Source: an uncultured Shewanella sp.
GTDB lineage: Bacteria; Pseudomonadota; Gammaproteobacteria; Enterobacterales; Shewanellaceae
Assembly: GCF_947501225.1 (NCBI RefSeq)
Contig: NZ_CANMUW010000012.1
Coordinates: forward strand, 84,212-148,211
Reading direction: 5' to 3'
Length of the DNA stretch: 64,000 nucleotides
The stretch's first letter is position 1. Each line of letters starts with the position of its first letter. The position numbers and the translations under genes are program-made. The notes beneath the pieces are model-generated. The model had not been told where the DNA came from. It saw nothing but the letters and a program-made list of their open reading frames with translations, and searched no databases. Shown here piece by piece: positions 36,654 to 45,037 of this stretch.

Positions 36654-37136
36654 GTTGGCGGCCTGAGCGATGAGGCAGACTCATCGTTATTTATCGTAAC
36701 CCTAACGGGTATTGATATTTAGCGGGCTTGATTGATAACCATGGCTTCATGGTTATCAATCGCCTCCCAGCGGGGAATGTGCAGACACTTCAGTGGTACG
36801 CTGCAAGTATATCCCTATAAGCTCGACGGTGGCATCCATGCCACCAACGCCCACTGCTGCGTCTACACCGAGTTAGCTATCTCTTCGAATTAGGTTTGAA
36901 TAAAACGAGATATGCAAGTACTTCCCAGGTTCGCTGGCTTTTGATTTCATAAAAGTCCATCCATGGGCGCTCTGCGATTTCAAACAACCTCCATGTTTAA
37001 AATCCAGTTCGGCATCCTTGCCTCTCGTTCGAAGAGTATCACTTTGTGATACCTCACCCTGTCATCGAAGCTCGCAGCCGCACCTACACTAGGTAATTAA
37101 TCTCTTCGATTTAGCCGTAGTAGTTTAAAAAAATCT
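36654..37136. repeat. Non-coding region with module A copy 3 and related hairpins
   Basis: No gene is seen. Module A-like sequence spans about 36745-36890: GTGCAGACACTTCAGTGG (36779-36796) pairs with 36851-36868, and inside lies GGTGGCATCCATGCCACC (36828-36845). A further, more diverged unit at about 36950-37110 contains GGCATCCTTGCC and ends TCTCTTCGATTTAGC, like the ends of the other copies. Confidence 0.8.
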
Positions 37137-37943
37137 CTATTTAACAGGAATAACTACGGGATCAGGTTCCAATAGCTTATTTTCTTTTATCTCATTGTAA
37201 TAATGAATCACTCTTGATTTGCGAATTTCAATCTGCTCTTGAGCTTTAGTGGCAAACTCAACTAAACCATTAGTTGAAATATCAATCTCTGTTTCAGTTT
37301 TAATACCATTTACCTTTACCCACCACTTACCATCACCGAACTTATAGTTTTCACAGTTAGGTTTATCACCACTCTTAAAGGATATGTTTGGAGTCCAAGA
37401 CATTGCAGCTCTCTTATCCATAGGGTTAGAAATTTGTTCTGAATTCTGGTGAATAAATGATTTATCTCGAATAAATTGAGCCTTAGCATGAAACAATTTA
37501 TCTATTTCCAACTTTGGTTTTTTTACCTTCAACCTATAATATTTCGAGCTCAACTTATAAAGTTGTGTTAGTAATTTATCCAGAGCTTGAATGCATGCAA
37601 CATAGTATGTGGCTATGTCAAAAAGTGATTTTATATAGAACCTTACATTTTCCTTTTCGTACAAAATAAAACTACACATCACCTCAGAAGTTACAGCTAA
37701 CCTATTGTCGACTATCTCGCAATGCACCTTCCAAGAGTCTAACTCCATTTGAATAAAGCTAGCTAAATGGTCAATATTCCAAATAAGGTTTGGGTCAGGA
37801 ATAAGCTCCCCCTCACGAGTCCACTCTTTCAACTCTCTCTCACCCAACAAAAATTCAGATAACTCCACATTTCCTCCTAATGAATCCACTGCAAAAGAAA
37901 GAACTATAGAGTTCTCATTCTTATTCTGATGAATGATGGCCAT
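37137..37943 (-). CDS. AT-rich orphan protein, hypothetical
   Basis: 268 residues that I do not recognise. There is no signal peptide or obvious membrane helix. A central helical segment (SLFDIATYYVACIQALDKLLTQLYKLSSKYYRLKV) is followed by KKPKLEID, then an aromatic patch GDGKWWVKVNG and a C-terminal helix rich in Glu, Lys and Arg. Codon use and base composition are much more AT-rich than in hutI or the barrel gene beside it, and repeat elements border both sides, so it is probably acquired. The ribosome site before the ATG at 37941-37943 is weak. A real gene is likely from its length; the function is unknown. Confidence 0.65.
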   Translation of the reverse strand: MAIIHQNKNENSIVLSFAVDSLGGNVELSEFLLGERELKEWTREGELIPDPNLIWNIDHLASFIQMELDSWKVHCEIVDNRLAVTSEVMCSFILYEKENVRFYIKSLFDIATYYVACIQALDKLLTQLYKLSSKYYRLKVKKPKLEIDKLFHAKAQFIRDKSFIHQNSEQISNPMDKRAAMSWTPNISFKSGDKPNCENYKFGDGKWWVKVNGIKTETEIDISTNGLVEFATKAQEQIEIRKSRVIHYYNEIKENKLLEPDPVVIPVK

Positions 37944-38338
37944 TCACTAATAGAGTAATTTTAACTTACAAATAGACAAGGTAGTTGGTTTTATTGGACA
38001 CGAATCAACTAAACATGATTTGGTTATGTATACCCAAACTTCTCTGTAGATACGATAAATCCCCGTTGGAAGTTGCCTGAGGGTGTCGTAGAAAATAGCG
38101 TAAGACCCACATGGATGTGGGGCTAGTTTTCGGGGGGCTTGGATGCCCCATCGGAAACGCTAGGTCTTTTCAAGAAAGACCGAAGGACCACAACTTCGCC
38201 GGGGCGTTAGGGTGGGTGCAAGGAGGGCGAGGACGAGCAGTCCTCCTTGCCCTGGTGTGGAATGGAATTCCACGACTTTGATCCAAACGAAGTTTGGAAA
38301 ACAGAAAACGAGTAGACCTATGATCGATACATAGGTAG
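37944..38338. repeat. Non-coding region with multi-hairpin repeat (module C)
   Basis: No gene is seen. The segment 38090-38290 packs several short stems: CCCACATGGATGTGGG (38106-38121), GGGGCTTGGATGCCCC (38134-38149), GGTCTTTTCAAGAAAGACC at about 38163-38181, and GTGGAATGGAATTCCAC (38257-38273). The last, with the preceding AGCAGTCCTCCTTGCCCT, is shared with 15218-15275. Confidence 0.8.
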
Positions 38339-38887
38339 CTAGAATCTGTAATGTAACCCGATACCAAACTGCTTCAGGCTGATATCGGCATAATAATCTT
38401 CCAGCTCGCTGTATTCAGGATCAGTTTCGCTCATCTCATAAGAGAGACGCAACGCCAGAGACTCTGTCAGAGTCACATCCACACCGGCGCCAAACAGCCA
38501 GCCTGTGCCGCGATAATCTTCGTCAACACCGTCATCGTTGCTGTAGGTCTTGTTGACGATCAAGCCCGCCTTCAGATAACCGGTGACACTGTCGGTAAAG
38601 GCATGTCTAATCACGGGGGAGAGTGTCACCGCCGCAATCCTCAAGTCCATCTCATCAATAAAACTATCGGTCAAAAAAAAGCTTGCCTCGATACCAAAGG
38701 TATCATTGAAGTTGTAACCGCCATAGACGCCGCCTCCTATGGCAGACTCATCTAAGGTACCGATATTGTCTTCTACATTGGTGTGATTAACCTGGCCACC
38801 CAGATAAAATCCCAGATCGTCGGCGGCAAGAGCGGGGGTCGTTGCGGCCAGTAACATGGCTGCGGTTAACAGAGAGTTGAATTTCAT
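38339..38887 (-). CDS. Outer-membrane beta-barrel (porin/OmpA-like) protein
   Basis: 182 residues: signal peptide (LLTAAMLLAATTPALA) and a barrel of about eight strands (DLGFYLGGQVNHTNVED, GGGVYGGYNFNDTFGIEASFF, GTGWLFGAGVDVTLTESLALRLSYEMSE) ending in IGLHYRF, whose terminal Phe is the outer-membrane insertion signal. This is the OmpA-like transmembrane 'porin family' type with no periplasmic domain. Single gene; cell role unknown. Confidence 0.85.
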   Translation of the reverse strand: MKFNSLLTAAMLLAATTPALAADDLGFYLGGQVNHTNVEDNIGTLDESAIGGGVYGGYNFNDTFGIEASFFLTDSFIDEMDLRIAAVTLSPVIRHAFTDSVTGYLKAGLIVNKTYSNDDGVDEDYRGTGWLFGAGVDVTLTESLALRLSYEMSETDPEYSELEDYYADISLKQFGIGLHYRF

Positions 38888-39110
38888 TGCTGTCCCTATA
38901 GTTGTGTTTACTGCATCCGGAAAATGAATAACAGTAAGAGTCCATAAAAGCGTTTACATATTAACCTTTTACCGGCATAAAGACAAAATCCCTGCTGTGA
39001 CATCTATCGTGAAATTACCGACTGTTTTCAGGGGCGATGCGCCCGGCCAGAAAAAGAGTTGAAGGGAGTGCTGGGGGAGCAAACTCCCCCACTTTGTCAT
39101 AGCTGGCGAT

Positions 39111-40292
39111 TTAAAGCCGTTTTTTATCTTTATAAGCCGCCAGACTCTCTGAGTATCTCTTGGTCCAGAACGGGTGGTCGGTGTTATCCAGCGCCAGCTG
39201 TTCATGCCTGATGGCCAGCTCAAACTCTTCCATCTCTGCATAGGCGTTTGCCAACGCATGGTGAGCCGTATGTGACTCAGGTGCCGCCTCCACCGCAAGC
39301 TGATAAACCACCAGCCCTTTTACTGCATCCCGGCTCGACTCGGCCTTGGCCAGGGCGATCAGAGAGTCGGTGGCGGGAACCTCGAAACCATATTTCTCAT
39401 CAGAGAGATAACGGTAGTACTCCAGTATCGCCTGGGCCCCCCGACTTGAGATCTCAGAATCTGGTTTCAGCACCTGATGAATGTCATTAAAGAGCAGCTC
39501 GATACCATAGGCGGTCGCCAGGATCGGCTGCGTCATATAGTAGCTGCCATCGAAACGCTTGATATGGTGATCCAGCAGCTCATTGGCGTTGCTCTTTATA
39601 ATTGACTCCATCTCTGCAAAACTAGCCAGCTGTCGCTGCTCGAAGCCGCTGTCACTGGTACTCATCAGCAGAAACCTTGGCTTGCCTTTCATGGCCGCGA
39701 GTTTCTTGGGGGCGTCCTTGATGACGTAGGCAAAGTCCCGGCTCAGCACCGGACTGGCGGCGAAATAGGCATTAAACAGGCTGGGACGATTGAGCAGGGT
39801 GTAGAGAGTGAGGCCCCCATTGCCGGTGAAACCATTGAGAATACGAAAGCCATTGGTCCGGTACTTTTTATCAATTGCCGGTAGCAGCTCCTGCTCCATA
39901 AAGTCCAGCAGCAGATCACTGCCCTGCTCCTCTATGGCCTGTACCTTCAACTCTCCCAATCCGGCATGGCCATCGGGAGCGGTCACGATAATGGTTTCAA
40001 GCCAGGGCCAGTCGCCATTATGGCTCATCCAGTCATGCATACCACTCAGGTAAGCTTGACTGCGAGGGTGAAAGTCCAACAGAACCACATACTCTTTATC
40101 ACTTTTCTTGCCATAACTCGGAGGCAGAGTAACGATAAATTCGGCTGGCTCTTTAAACTGATCCGATGAAACGGTCAGCCTCTCCACCTGACTCAGGCGG
40201 GTTATCGCCGTCGAGTCTTTGGCAAAAAGGTTAACACTGAACAGCATTCCGGATATGCATAGGGCGACGATAAAAGCGGTATTTCTGAGCAT
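39111..40292 (-). CDS. Esterase-fold (alpha/beta hydrolase) protein lacking canonical catalytic residues, with C-terminal TPR-like region
   Basis: 393 residues: signal peptide (ALCISGMLFSVNLFA), a putative-esterase domain (KEYVVLLDFHPRSQAYLSGMHDW, IIVTAPDGHAG, FRILNGFTGNGGLTLYTLLNR, LFNAYFAASPVL) and a C-terminal helical part resembling TPR repeats (AHHALANAYAEMEEFELAIRHEQLAL). In this family the nucleophile elbow reads GxSxGG; here it is GFTGNGG, with no serine and one extra residue, and the expected histidine block reads RFDGSYYMTQP without His. It is probably a secreted non-catalytic or altered member. GGAAGG precedes the ATG. Confidence 0.78.
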   Translation of the reverse strand: MLRNTAFIVALCISGMLFSVNLFAKDSTAITRLSQVERLTVSSDQFKEPAEFIVTLPPSYGKKSDKEYVVLLDFHPRSQAYLSGMHDWMSHNGDWPWLETIIVTAPDGHAGLGELKVQAIEEQGSDLLLDFMEQELLPAIDKKYRTNGFRILNGFTGNGGLTLYTLLNRPSLFNAYFAASPVLSRDFAYVIKDAPKKLAAMKGKPRFLLMSTSDSGFEQRQLASFAEMESIIKSNANELLDHHIKRFDGSYYMTQPILATAYGIELLFNDIHQVLKPDSEISSRGAQAILEYYRYLSDEKYGFEVPATDSLIALAKAESSRDAVKGLVVYQLAVEAAPESHTAHHALANAYAEMEEFELAIRHEQLALDNTDHPFWTKRYSESLAAYKDKKRL

Positions 40293-40431
40293 GAACCTTC
40301 CCTGTATGAGTTCGACAACGGCGTTTCGCTTTCTATTTTGAGTAGATTTAACAAAGCTACAACATGCACAGGGAGATTACAAACCACATGGGGTGAGCTG
40401 CGGCACCTTGAAGCGCCGCATGGTGCCCCAG

Positions 40432-41232
40432 CTACCAGGTCGACATCAGAAACTCACGAATTCGTTCGCGATCGGACTCGGTATTACAGGCTATCATCTC
40501 TGAACAGGTTCGCCCCCGCAGCAAGCTTCCTGTCGTGCCTCCCGCATCGGGGACCGTCCCCCGAAGCGTAGCAATATGATAGGTGAGCACCTCCTCCAGT
40601 GAGGGAGCACTCACCTCAATGACCTCCATCTCGCCTACAGGAGCCGGTTGCGAAGCCAGGGCTTCTTCGCTCGTAATATCTCTATCCGTGAGTTCTAACT
40701 GAATCTTGCTGATACTCGCTAATGCATTGATAGTATCTTGATGGCCATTTTCGAAAGCTCTGGATAGGTACTCCTTCGCTTTGACTCGATCTTCCCCTAT
40801 CAACTCCCCCTCCAGGTAGAGCAAACCGAGCAGGTGAGTCGCCTCATCGAGATCCTCTCTGTCTGCGGCCCTCAGGTACCTCATCGCTTTTTCAATATCC
40901 TGAGTTTCACTCTCCTGCAGATAGATGATGGCGGCTTTATACTGAGCAAACGGGTTACCATACTTTGCAGAGCGCCGGTACCACTTGGTGGCTAAGCGCA
41001 TATCGACTTCGGTGCCGTAACCGTGGCGATAGAGCTCGGCCAGGGTATACATGGCATCGGAGTGACCATACCGAGCCAGTGTTTTGTATTCCTGGAATGT
41101 TCTGCTGCAATCCGTGCTGTCACACGCAGTGATTTGAGCAGGCATGGAACTAACCTTGCTCTTAGCCTCTGCGGCCGGACAGCACAAAAGAACCACGAGT
41201 CCCAGTGTATAAATAGAAATGCTTCCTTTCAT
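40432..41232 (-). CDS. Sel1-repeat protein, secreted
   Basis: 266 residues with a signal peptide (ISIYTLGLVVLLCCPAAEA). Residues about 45-170 are tandem Sel1/TPR-like repeats: GHSDAMYTLAELYRHGYGTEVDMRLATKWYRRSA, then GNPFAQYKAAIIYLQ, DEATHLLGLLYLEGELIGEDRVKAKEYL and GHQDTINALA. The C-terminal 80 residues are not part of the repeat and include two cysteines (GRTCSEMIACNTE). Sel1 proteins act as adaptors; the partner is unknown. It follows the esterase-like gene on neither strand as an operon; both are separate minus-strand units. Confidence 0.82.
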   Translation of the reverse strand: MKGSISIYTLGLVVLLCCPAAEAKSKVSSMPAQITACDSTDCSRTFQEYKTLARYGHSDAMYTLAELYRHGYGTEVDMRLATKWYRRSAKYGNPFAQYKAAIIYLQESETQDIEKAMRYLRAADREDLDEATHLLGLLYLEGELIGEDRVKAKEYLSRAFENGHQDTINALASISKIQLELTDRDITSEEALASQPAPVGEMEVIEVSAPSLEEVLTYHIATLRGTVPDAGGTTGSLLRGRTCSEMIACNTESDRERIREFLMSTW

Positions 41233-41490
41233 ATTTTCACTCTCTATCCGTTGAAATAATAGTTGAATGAAACAGTATGGTATTCGCTTAGATTTTAATC
41301 AAAGCGACTTTAGTTGATGGTATAACGCCTGTATCTGAATCGGCAGATACATCAATTTACCCTTATTCGCCGAATCGACCCCAAGCTGAGACGATAATTA
41401 ACTGGCCAAATTATGCGTTTCAGCTTAGGATCTGAATTGAAATTTTGCAGATGCATTTTTAGCCAAGATATTGTGGAGTAAGCAGACATT

Positions 41491-42168
41491 ATGGGTATCA
41501 GAGCCATAGTTGTAGATACAGCAGGTACGACAACCGACCTTAGCTTTATTAAGGACACACTTTTTCCTTATTCAGCCAAAGCCTTACCCGATTTTCTTAG
41601 AGAGAATGAACACAATGTTCTGGTAGAAAACTGCATCTGCGATGTCAGAGATATTGCACTAGAGCCGGAGGCTTCGCTGGAGCGAGTCATCGAGATCCTG
41701 CAGCAGTGGGTTACCGAAGACCGCAAAGCGACACCGCTGAAGACGCTTCAGGGCCTGATCTGGAAACAGGGTTATGCCAAGGGTGAGTTCACCGGCCATA
41801 TTTTCCCTGACTTTATCGAGGCCATCGAATCGATCAAGCAGCAGAATATGCGCCTCTATAGTTTCTCCTCCGGTTCGGCCGAAGCGCAAAAGCTGCTATT
41901 CAGTCATAGCGATGCGGGCGATCTGACGCCTAAGTTCGATGGTCACTTCGATACGCGTACCGGCAACAAGCTGTTTAAACAGGCTTACAGCAACATCATC
42001 AACACTATCAGCCTGGCACCTAAGCAGATACTGTTTATCTCTGATGTGGTCGAAGAGCTGAAAGCCGCAGAGGAAGCCGGCATGCGCACACTACAGATGG
42101 TTCGGGAAGAGGGTCAGCGTACCGGAGCCCATAAGCAGATAAGCAGCTTCAAAGAGCTCAGCTTCTAA
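41491..42168 (+). CDS. mtnC: Enolase-phosphatase E1 (acireductone synthase)
   Basis: HAD-superfamily enzyme of methionine salvage that enolises and dephosphorylates 2,3-diketo-5-methylthiopentyl-1-phosphate. The 225-residue product matches MtnC over its length: [36 protein letters not shown] near 92, [23 protein letters not shown] near 118 and [27 protein letters not shown] near 182. The N-terminal motif reads DTAGTT where most E1 enzymes have DxEGTT, so a metal ligand is changed; phosphonatase-type HADs also use DxAGT. No other mtn gene is adjacent. A terminator follows. Confidence 0.9.
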   Translation: MGIRAIVVDTAGTTTDLSFIKDTLFPYSAKALPDFLRENEHNVLVENCICDVRDIALEPEASLERVIEILQQWVTEDRKATPLKTLQGLIWKQGYAKGEFTGHIFPDFIEAIESIKQQNMRLYSFSSGSAEAQKLLFSHSDAGDLTPKFDGHFDTRTGNKLFKQAYSNIINTISLAPKQILFISDVVEELKAAEEAGMRTLQMVREEGQRTGAHKQISSFKELSF

Positions 42169-42191
42169 GCTTATTCATATTGAATAATGTT

Positions 42192-42220
42192 AAAGGCACT
42201 CCTCGAAGAGTGCCTTTTTT
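42192..42220 (+). terminator. Terminator after mtnC
   Basis: AAAGGCACTC / GAGTGCCTTT stem with loop CTCGAA, ending in six T residues, 24 bp after the mtnC stop. Confidence 0.93.
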
Positions 42221-42240
42221 GTGTCTGGAACACTTATGAA

Positions 42241-42500
42241 GATTTGCCATGGATGGCATAAAATCTTCGTTGTGTCTGGCCACAAATGTTCCCTCGGTAA
42301 CTGCGTCCTGCGTTACTCTACCTCTTGAGTCCATTCAGTCGTACATTTGTTGGCATTCCCGCCACTGACCCATAGGGCCTGTGGTATTCCTGATATCACT
42401 TAGGCATTTCCCACGTCCGTGTGGGTCAGATGGGAAATGTCTTCGAAGCGTCTGGAACGCTTAAGACCCTGGCGATCAGAACACTTATCTTCCAATATTG
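42241..42500. repeat. Composite intergenic repeat, left copy of a long inverted pair
   Basis: Segment 42362-42468 is the reverse complement of 44773-44879 with one mismatch in 107 bases; weaker similarity extends on both sides to about 42260 and 42495. It contains GATTTGCCATGGATGGCATA (from 42241), a palindrome around ATGGAT. A related element is at 2762-2915. No gene is seen. Confidence 0.93.
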
Positions 42501-42506
42501 AACAGC

Positions 42507-43277
42507 TTATTCTTTCGATAACGGCTCAACCGGGTACATCTCCTTCAACCTGTCCCAATTTTCCGTTTGGCGAAAGTACTCCTCTTCGCAATAGCTGTCC
42601 CTCTCCATCTCCAGCTGTGCTTTGGAGATGATCTCCCGGTTCTTTTCAGGATCGCTGCCGTAGATAAGGCATAGAGTCGCGAAGTAACGCTGTGCGTCTA
42701 AGCTATGCTCGTCCCAAAAGTGATCATCATCGAAACTGTCAACCTCTTCATCTTCAAGGGCGAAGAGATCGGCGGCGCTCAAGGCAATCTCGTCACCCTC
42801 CTCGAAGGAGTTGAGCAGGAGCAGCGTCGCCAGAGTATCGACGGCATCCTCCTCTCTGCCAAGCACTATCACCCGGTTACTATGGATAAAAGCATGACCA
42901 TATTCATGGGCCAGGGTATGCATAAGCGCATCCTGAGTCGCTTCGACCGCCGTCACCCCTGTTTGCTGATAGTCGTCACCTTCGAAGCGCTTAAGCACCT
43001 CGGTGACAAACTGATAAGGAATCCATATCTGCATCCGCTCCGGATCAAACAGGGGGCCATCTTCCGCACCAAACAAAATCGTTAATCTCTGCTTGATGGG
43101 AAGGTGATCATCGAACAGAAGCTGCATCTGCTCAGACACTGACTCGATCAGATCGCGCGCCCGCTTATCTTCGGGAGTATCGGCGGGAAGATACTGCTGC
43201 CGGGTTAAGGCTGCCGCATCAGGTGAAAAGCAAGCTGGAACAAGTACCAGCATAATAACGAAGAGTATCGCTTTCAT
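42507..43277 (-). CDS. DUF4344 putative metallopeptidase
   Basis: 256 residues with an N-terminal signal (AILFVIMLVLVPACFSP); the VPAC segment could be a lipobox. The zinc motif HEYGH lies near residue 134 (HTLAHEYGHAFIH), followed by EEDAVDTLATLLLL, whose acidic residues fit the third ligand. IWIPYQFVTEVLKRFEGDDY and the C-terminal YFATLCLIYGSDPEKN are DUF4344 features. Members are uncharacterised. ATG at 43275-43277 is preferred to a start four codons upstream because it begins the signal peptide. It lies within the inverted-repeat pair. Confidence 0.8.
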   Translation of the reverse strand: MKAILFVIMLVLVPACFSPDAAALTRQQYLPADTPEDKRARDLIESVSEQMQLLFDDHLPIKQRLTILFGAEDGPLFDPERMQIWIPYQFVTEVLKRFEGDDYQQTGVTAVEATQDALMHTLAHEYGHAFIHSNRVIVLGREEDAVDTLATLLLLNSFEEGDEIALSAADLFALEDEEVDSFDDDHFWDEHSLDAQRYFATLCLIYGSDPEKNREIISKAQLEMERDSYCEEEYFRQTENWDRLKEMYPVEPLSKE

Positions 43278-43374
43278 ATCCACTCTCAAGTCTAAGGGCT
43301 ATAAGCTTGTTGCCACTATGACATGCTGCTATGCTGAGCCACAAGTTAAACAACCGTTTGAATGCAGGCCGAAA

Positions 43375-43809
43375 ATGGACAAGTTTATCAAGGAGTACCC
43401 CATCTATACCGAGATACCGGTAGCCTGGGGCGAGATGGATGCACTGCAGCACGTGAATAATGTGGTTTACTTCCGCTATTTCGAGACCGCCCGAATCGAC
43501 TTTTTCAATCAGATAAAGCTACTCACCGATCTTCAAAGTGATCAGGTCGGCCCGGTGATCAGTGAAAACAGGGCCCGCTACAAGCGACCGGTCACCTTCC
43601 CCGACACCCTACTGGTGGGAGTTTCCATCAGTAATATCAAAAAAGACCGCTTTATGATGCACTACAGTGTATATAGTAAGGCACAAGAAGCGGTAACCAC
43701 CTTAGGCAGCTCACAGGTGGTGATGTTTAACTTCAAGACGGGCAGGAAGGCCGAGCTGACGCCCGAACTTCTCGATGCCCTCAAGTCCCATGAAACTACA
43801 GCTGCTTAA
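43375..43809 (+). CDS. Hotdog-fold acyl-CoA thioesterase (YbgC/4HBT family)
   Basis: 144 residues: the 4HBT signature VAWGEMDALQHVNNVVYFRYFETARIDFF near 14-42, with the Asp of GEMDALQHVNN as the likely catalytic base. ISENRARYKRPVTFPDTLLVGVSI follows. The open frame reaches back to 43318, but ATG at 43375 preceded by AGG fits the family start (MDKFIKEYP). The next gene, an acetyltransferase, begins 25 bp later and may be co-transcribed. Substrate unknown. Confidence 0.87.
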   Translation: MDKFIKEYPIYTEIPVAWGEMDALQHVNNVVYFRYFETARIDFFNQIKLLTDLQSDQVGPVISENRARYKRPVTFPDTLLVGVSISNIKKDRFMMHYSVYSKAQEAVTTLGSSQVVMFNFKTGRKAELTPELLDALKSHETTAA

Positions 43810-43834
43810 TGCACAGATATGAAGAGGTTGGCAT

Positions 43835-44086
43835 ATGAATGTAGATGACACAGAGGTAGTTCATCTACTCGATGAACACCAATTTGTTATTGATATGGGC
43901 CAGGCGCGGGCAAGCCTCTCCTATGATCTTTTTGATGACCGGATTAATTTCACCCATACTTTTGTTCCAACAGGGCTCAGAGGACAAGGCTTGGCCGAGA
44001 AGCTGGTCCGTCATGGTCTAAGCTGGGCCAGATCTGAGCGGCTCGCTATCGAGACAAGCTGCTGGTACGTGCAAAAATTTCTCTAA
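43835..44086 (+). CDS. Small GNAT-type N-acetyltransferase (YjdJ/NATD1-like)
   Basis: 83 residues matching the small acetyltransferase family that includes E. coli YjdJ: ASLSYDLFDDRINFTHTFVPTGLRGQGLAEKLV, where RGQGLA is the acetyl-CoA loop, then ALSWARSERL-like helix and SCWYVQKFL. Most relatives continue a few residues past this point (for example ...YLxRHPEY), so the C-terminus may be slightly short; the in-frame TAA after KFL is clear. GAGGTTGGCAT precedes the ATG. Confidence 0.8.
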   Translation: MNVDDTEVVHLLDEHQFVIDMGQARASLSYDLFDDRINFTHTFVPTGLRGQGLAEKLVRHGLSWARSERLAIETSCWYVQKFL

Positions 44087-44157
44087 CAACCTTTTTGCTG
44101 TACCCGGCAGCCTTAATGCCAAAGGTTATAAGTACATTGATATAACAACAGAAATGA

Positions 44158-44562
44158 CTACTCGCCTGTTAACGCCGAGAGCTTTTGCTTGATCTCATCC
44201 GACAGTGGTTGGCTCTTATCTACGCCGTAATCGTAATACACCATGGTCGTCTTGGTCTCGGAGGTTTGCCTGCCCTGCTGCCAGCTCTGCTGGGTCACCT
44301 CGAAGCTGCTATTGCCGACGCGGCTAATCCAGGTCTTGATGCTGACCGGGCTACCATAGTTTGTCGGCGAAAGATAAGCGATGTTAAAGCCGGCAACGAT
44401 GAGATCCCATTTACTGATATCCAGTGTGGGATTAAATATCTCAAATATCGGTTTCCTTGCCGCCTCATTCCAAACCGGAATGATGGTGTTATTGATATGA
44501 CCCAACGCATCTGTTTCGTTGAACCTGGGATGGATCTCTAAACTAAAGAAGGTCTCTGACAC
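44158..44562 (-). CDS. Hotdog-fold acyl-CoA thioesterase (4HBT family), second
   Basis: 134 residues: SLEIHPRFNETDALGHINNTIIPVWNEAARKPIFEIF carries the 4HBT motif (Asp of ETDALGHINN), followed by DLIVAGFNIAYLSPTNYGSPVSI and VTQQSWQQGRQTSETKTTMVYYDY. GTG start at 44560-44562; AAGGATATTCAGGC lies upstream. It is distinct from the paralogue at 43375-43809 and faces it across the acetyltransferase gene. Acyl substrate unknown. Confidence 0.87.
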   Translation of the reverse strand: MSETFFSLEIHPRFNETDALGHINNTIIPVWNEAARKPIFEIFNPTLDISKWDLIVAGFNIAYLSPTNYGSPVSIKTWISRVGNSSFEVTQQSWQQGRQTSETKTTMVYYDYGVDKSQPLSDEIKQKLSALTGE

Positions 44563-45037
44563 GCCTGAATATCCTTATTGTTATTATTAGTTTCTAATTT
44601 GGCTAAAACGTTAACCGAGAACCCCGCGGGATGCAATTTTTTGGCGATTCCAGGTTCTAGGTTCCAGGTTCCAGGTTCGCCACTGTAGGAGCGGCTTTAG
44701 CCGCGAACATTTTAGACATAAATACCACTGCTAACCATCCCATGGCTGAGGCATAAATGTTCTGACTGCCATGGTCTTAAGCGTTCCAGACGCTTCGAAG
44801 ACATTTCCCATCTGACCCACACGGACGTGGGAAATGCCTAAGTGATATCAGGAATATCACAGGCCCTATGGGTCAGTGGTGGAAATGCCAATAAATGAAT
44901 GGAACATTTATGGTCAGACATAAACCCCCTCTAAGCACATCCCTAAGCTCTTATGAATAGATAGGGGATAAGTACATCCATATACAAAAAAGGGATGCTA
45001 AGCATCCCTTCATATCTATCTTAAAATGAGAGAACTA
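44563..45037. repeat. Non-coding region with period-7 repeat, REP copy 5 and right copy of the inverted pair
   Basis: AGGTTCTAGGTTCCAGGTTC-type period-7 repeat at 44650-44678, REP in reverse orientation at 44684-44707, and at 44740-44930 the element inverted relative to 42260-42495 (core 44773-44879). The sequence GGGATAAGTACATCCATATA near 44964 also occurs, with one change, near 2886. No gene is seen. Confidence 0.88.
44990..45010 (-). terminator. Terminator after the acyl-CoA synthetase gene
   Basis: AAGGGATGC / GCATCCCTT with loop TAA, followed on the minus strand by a T run; about 28 bp past the gene's stop. Confidence 0.9.

Noticed and set aside
44087-44157. Frameshifted tail of the small acetyltransferase
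   Set aside because: Other frames after the stop do not give the conserved end of the family, so a simple frameshift is not supported.
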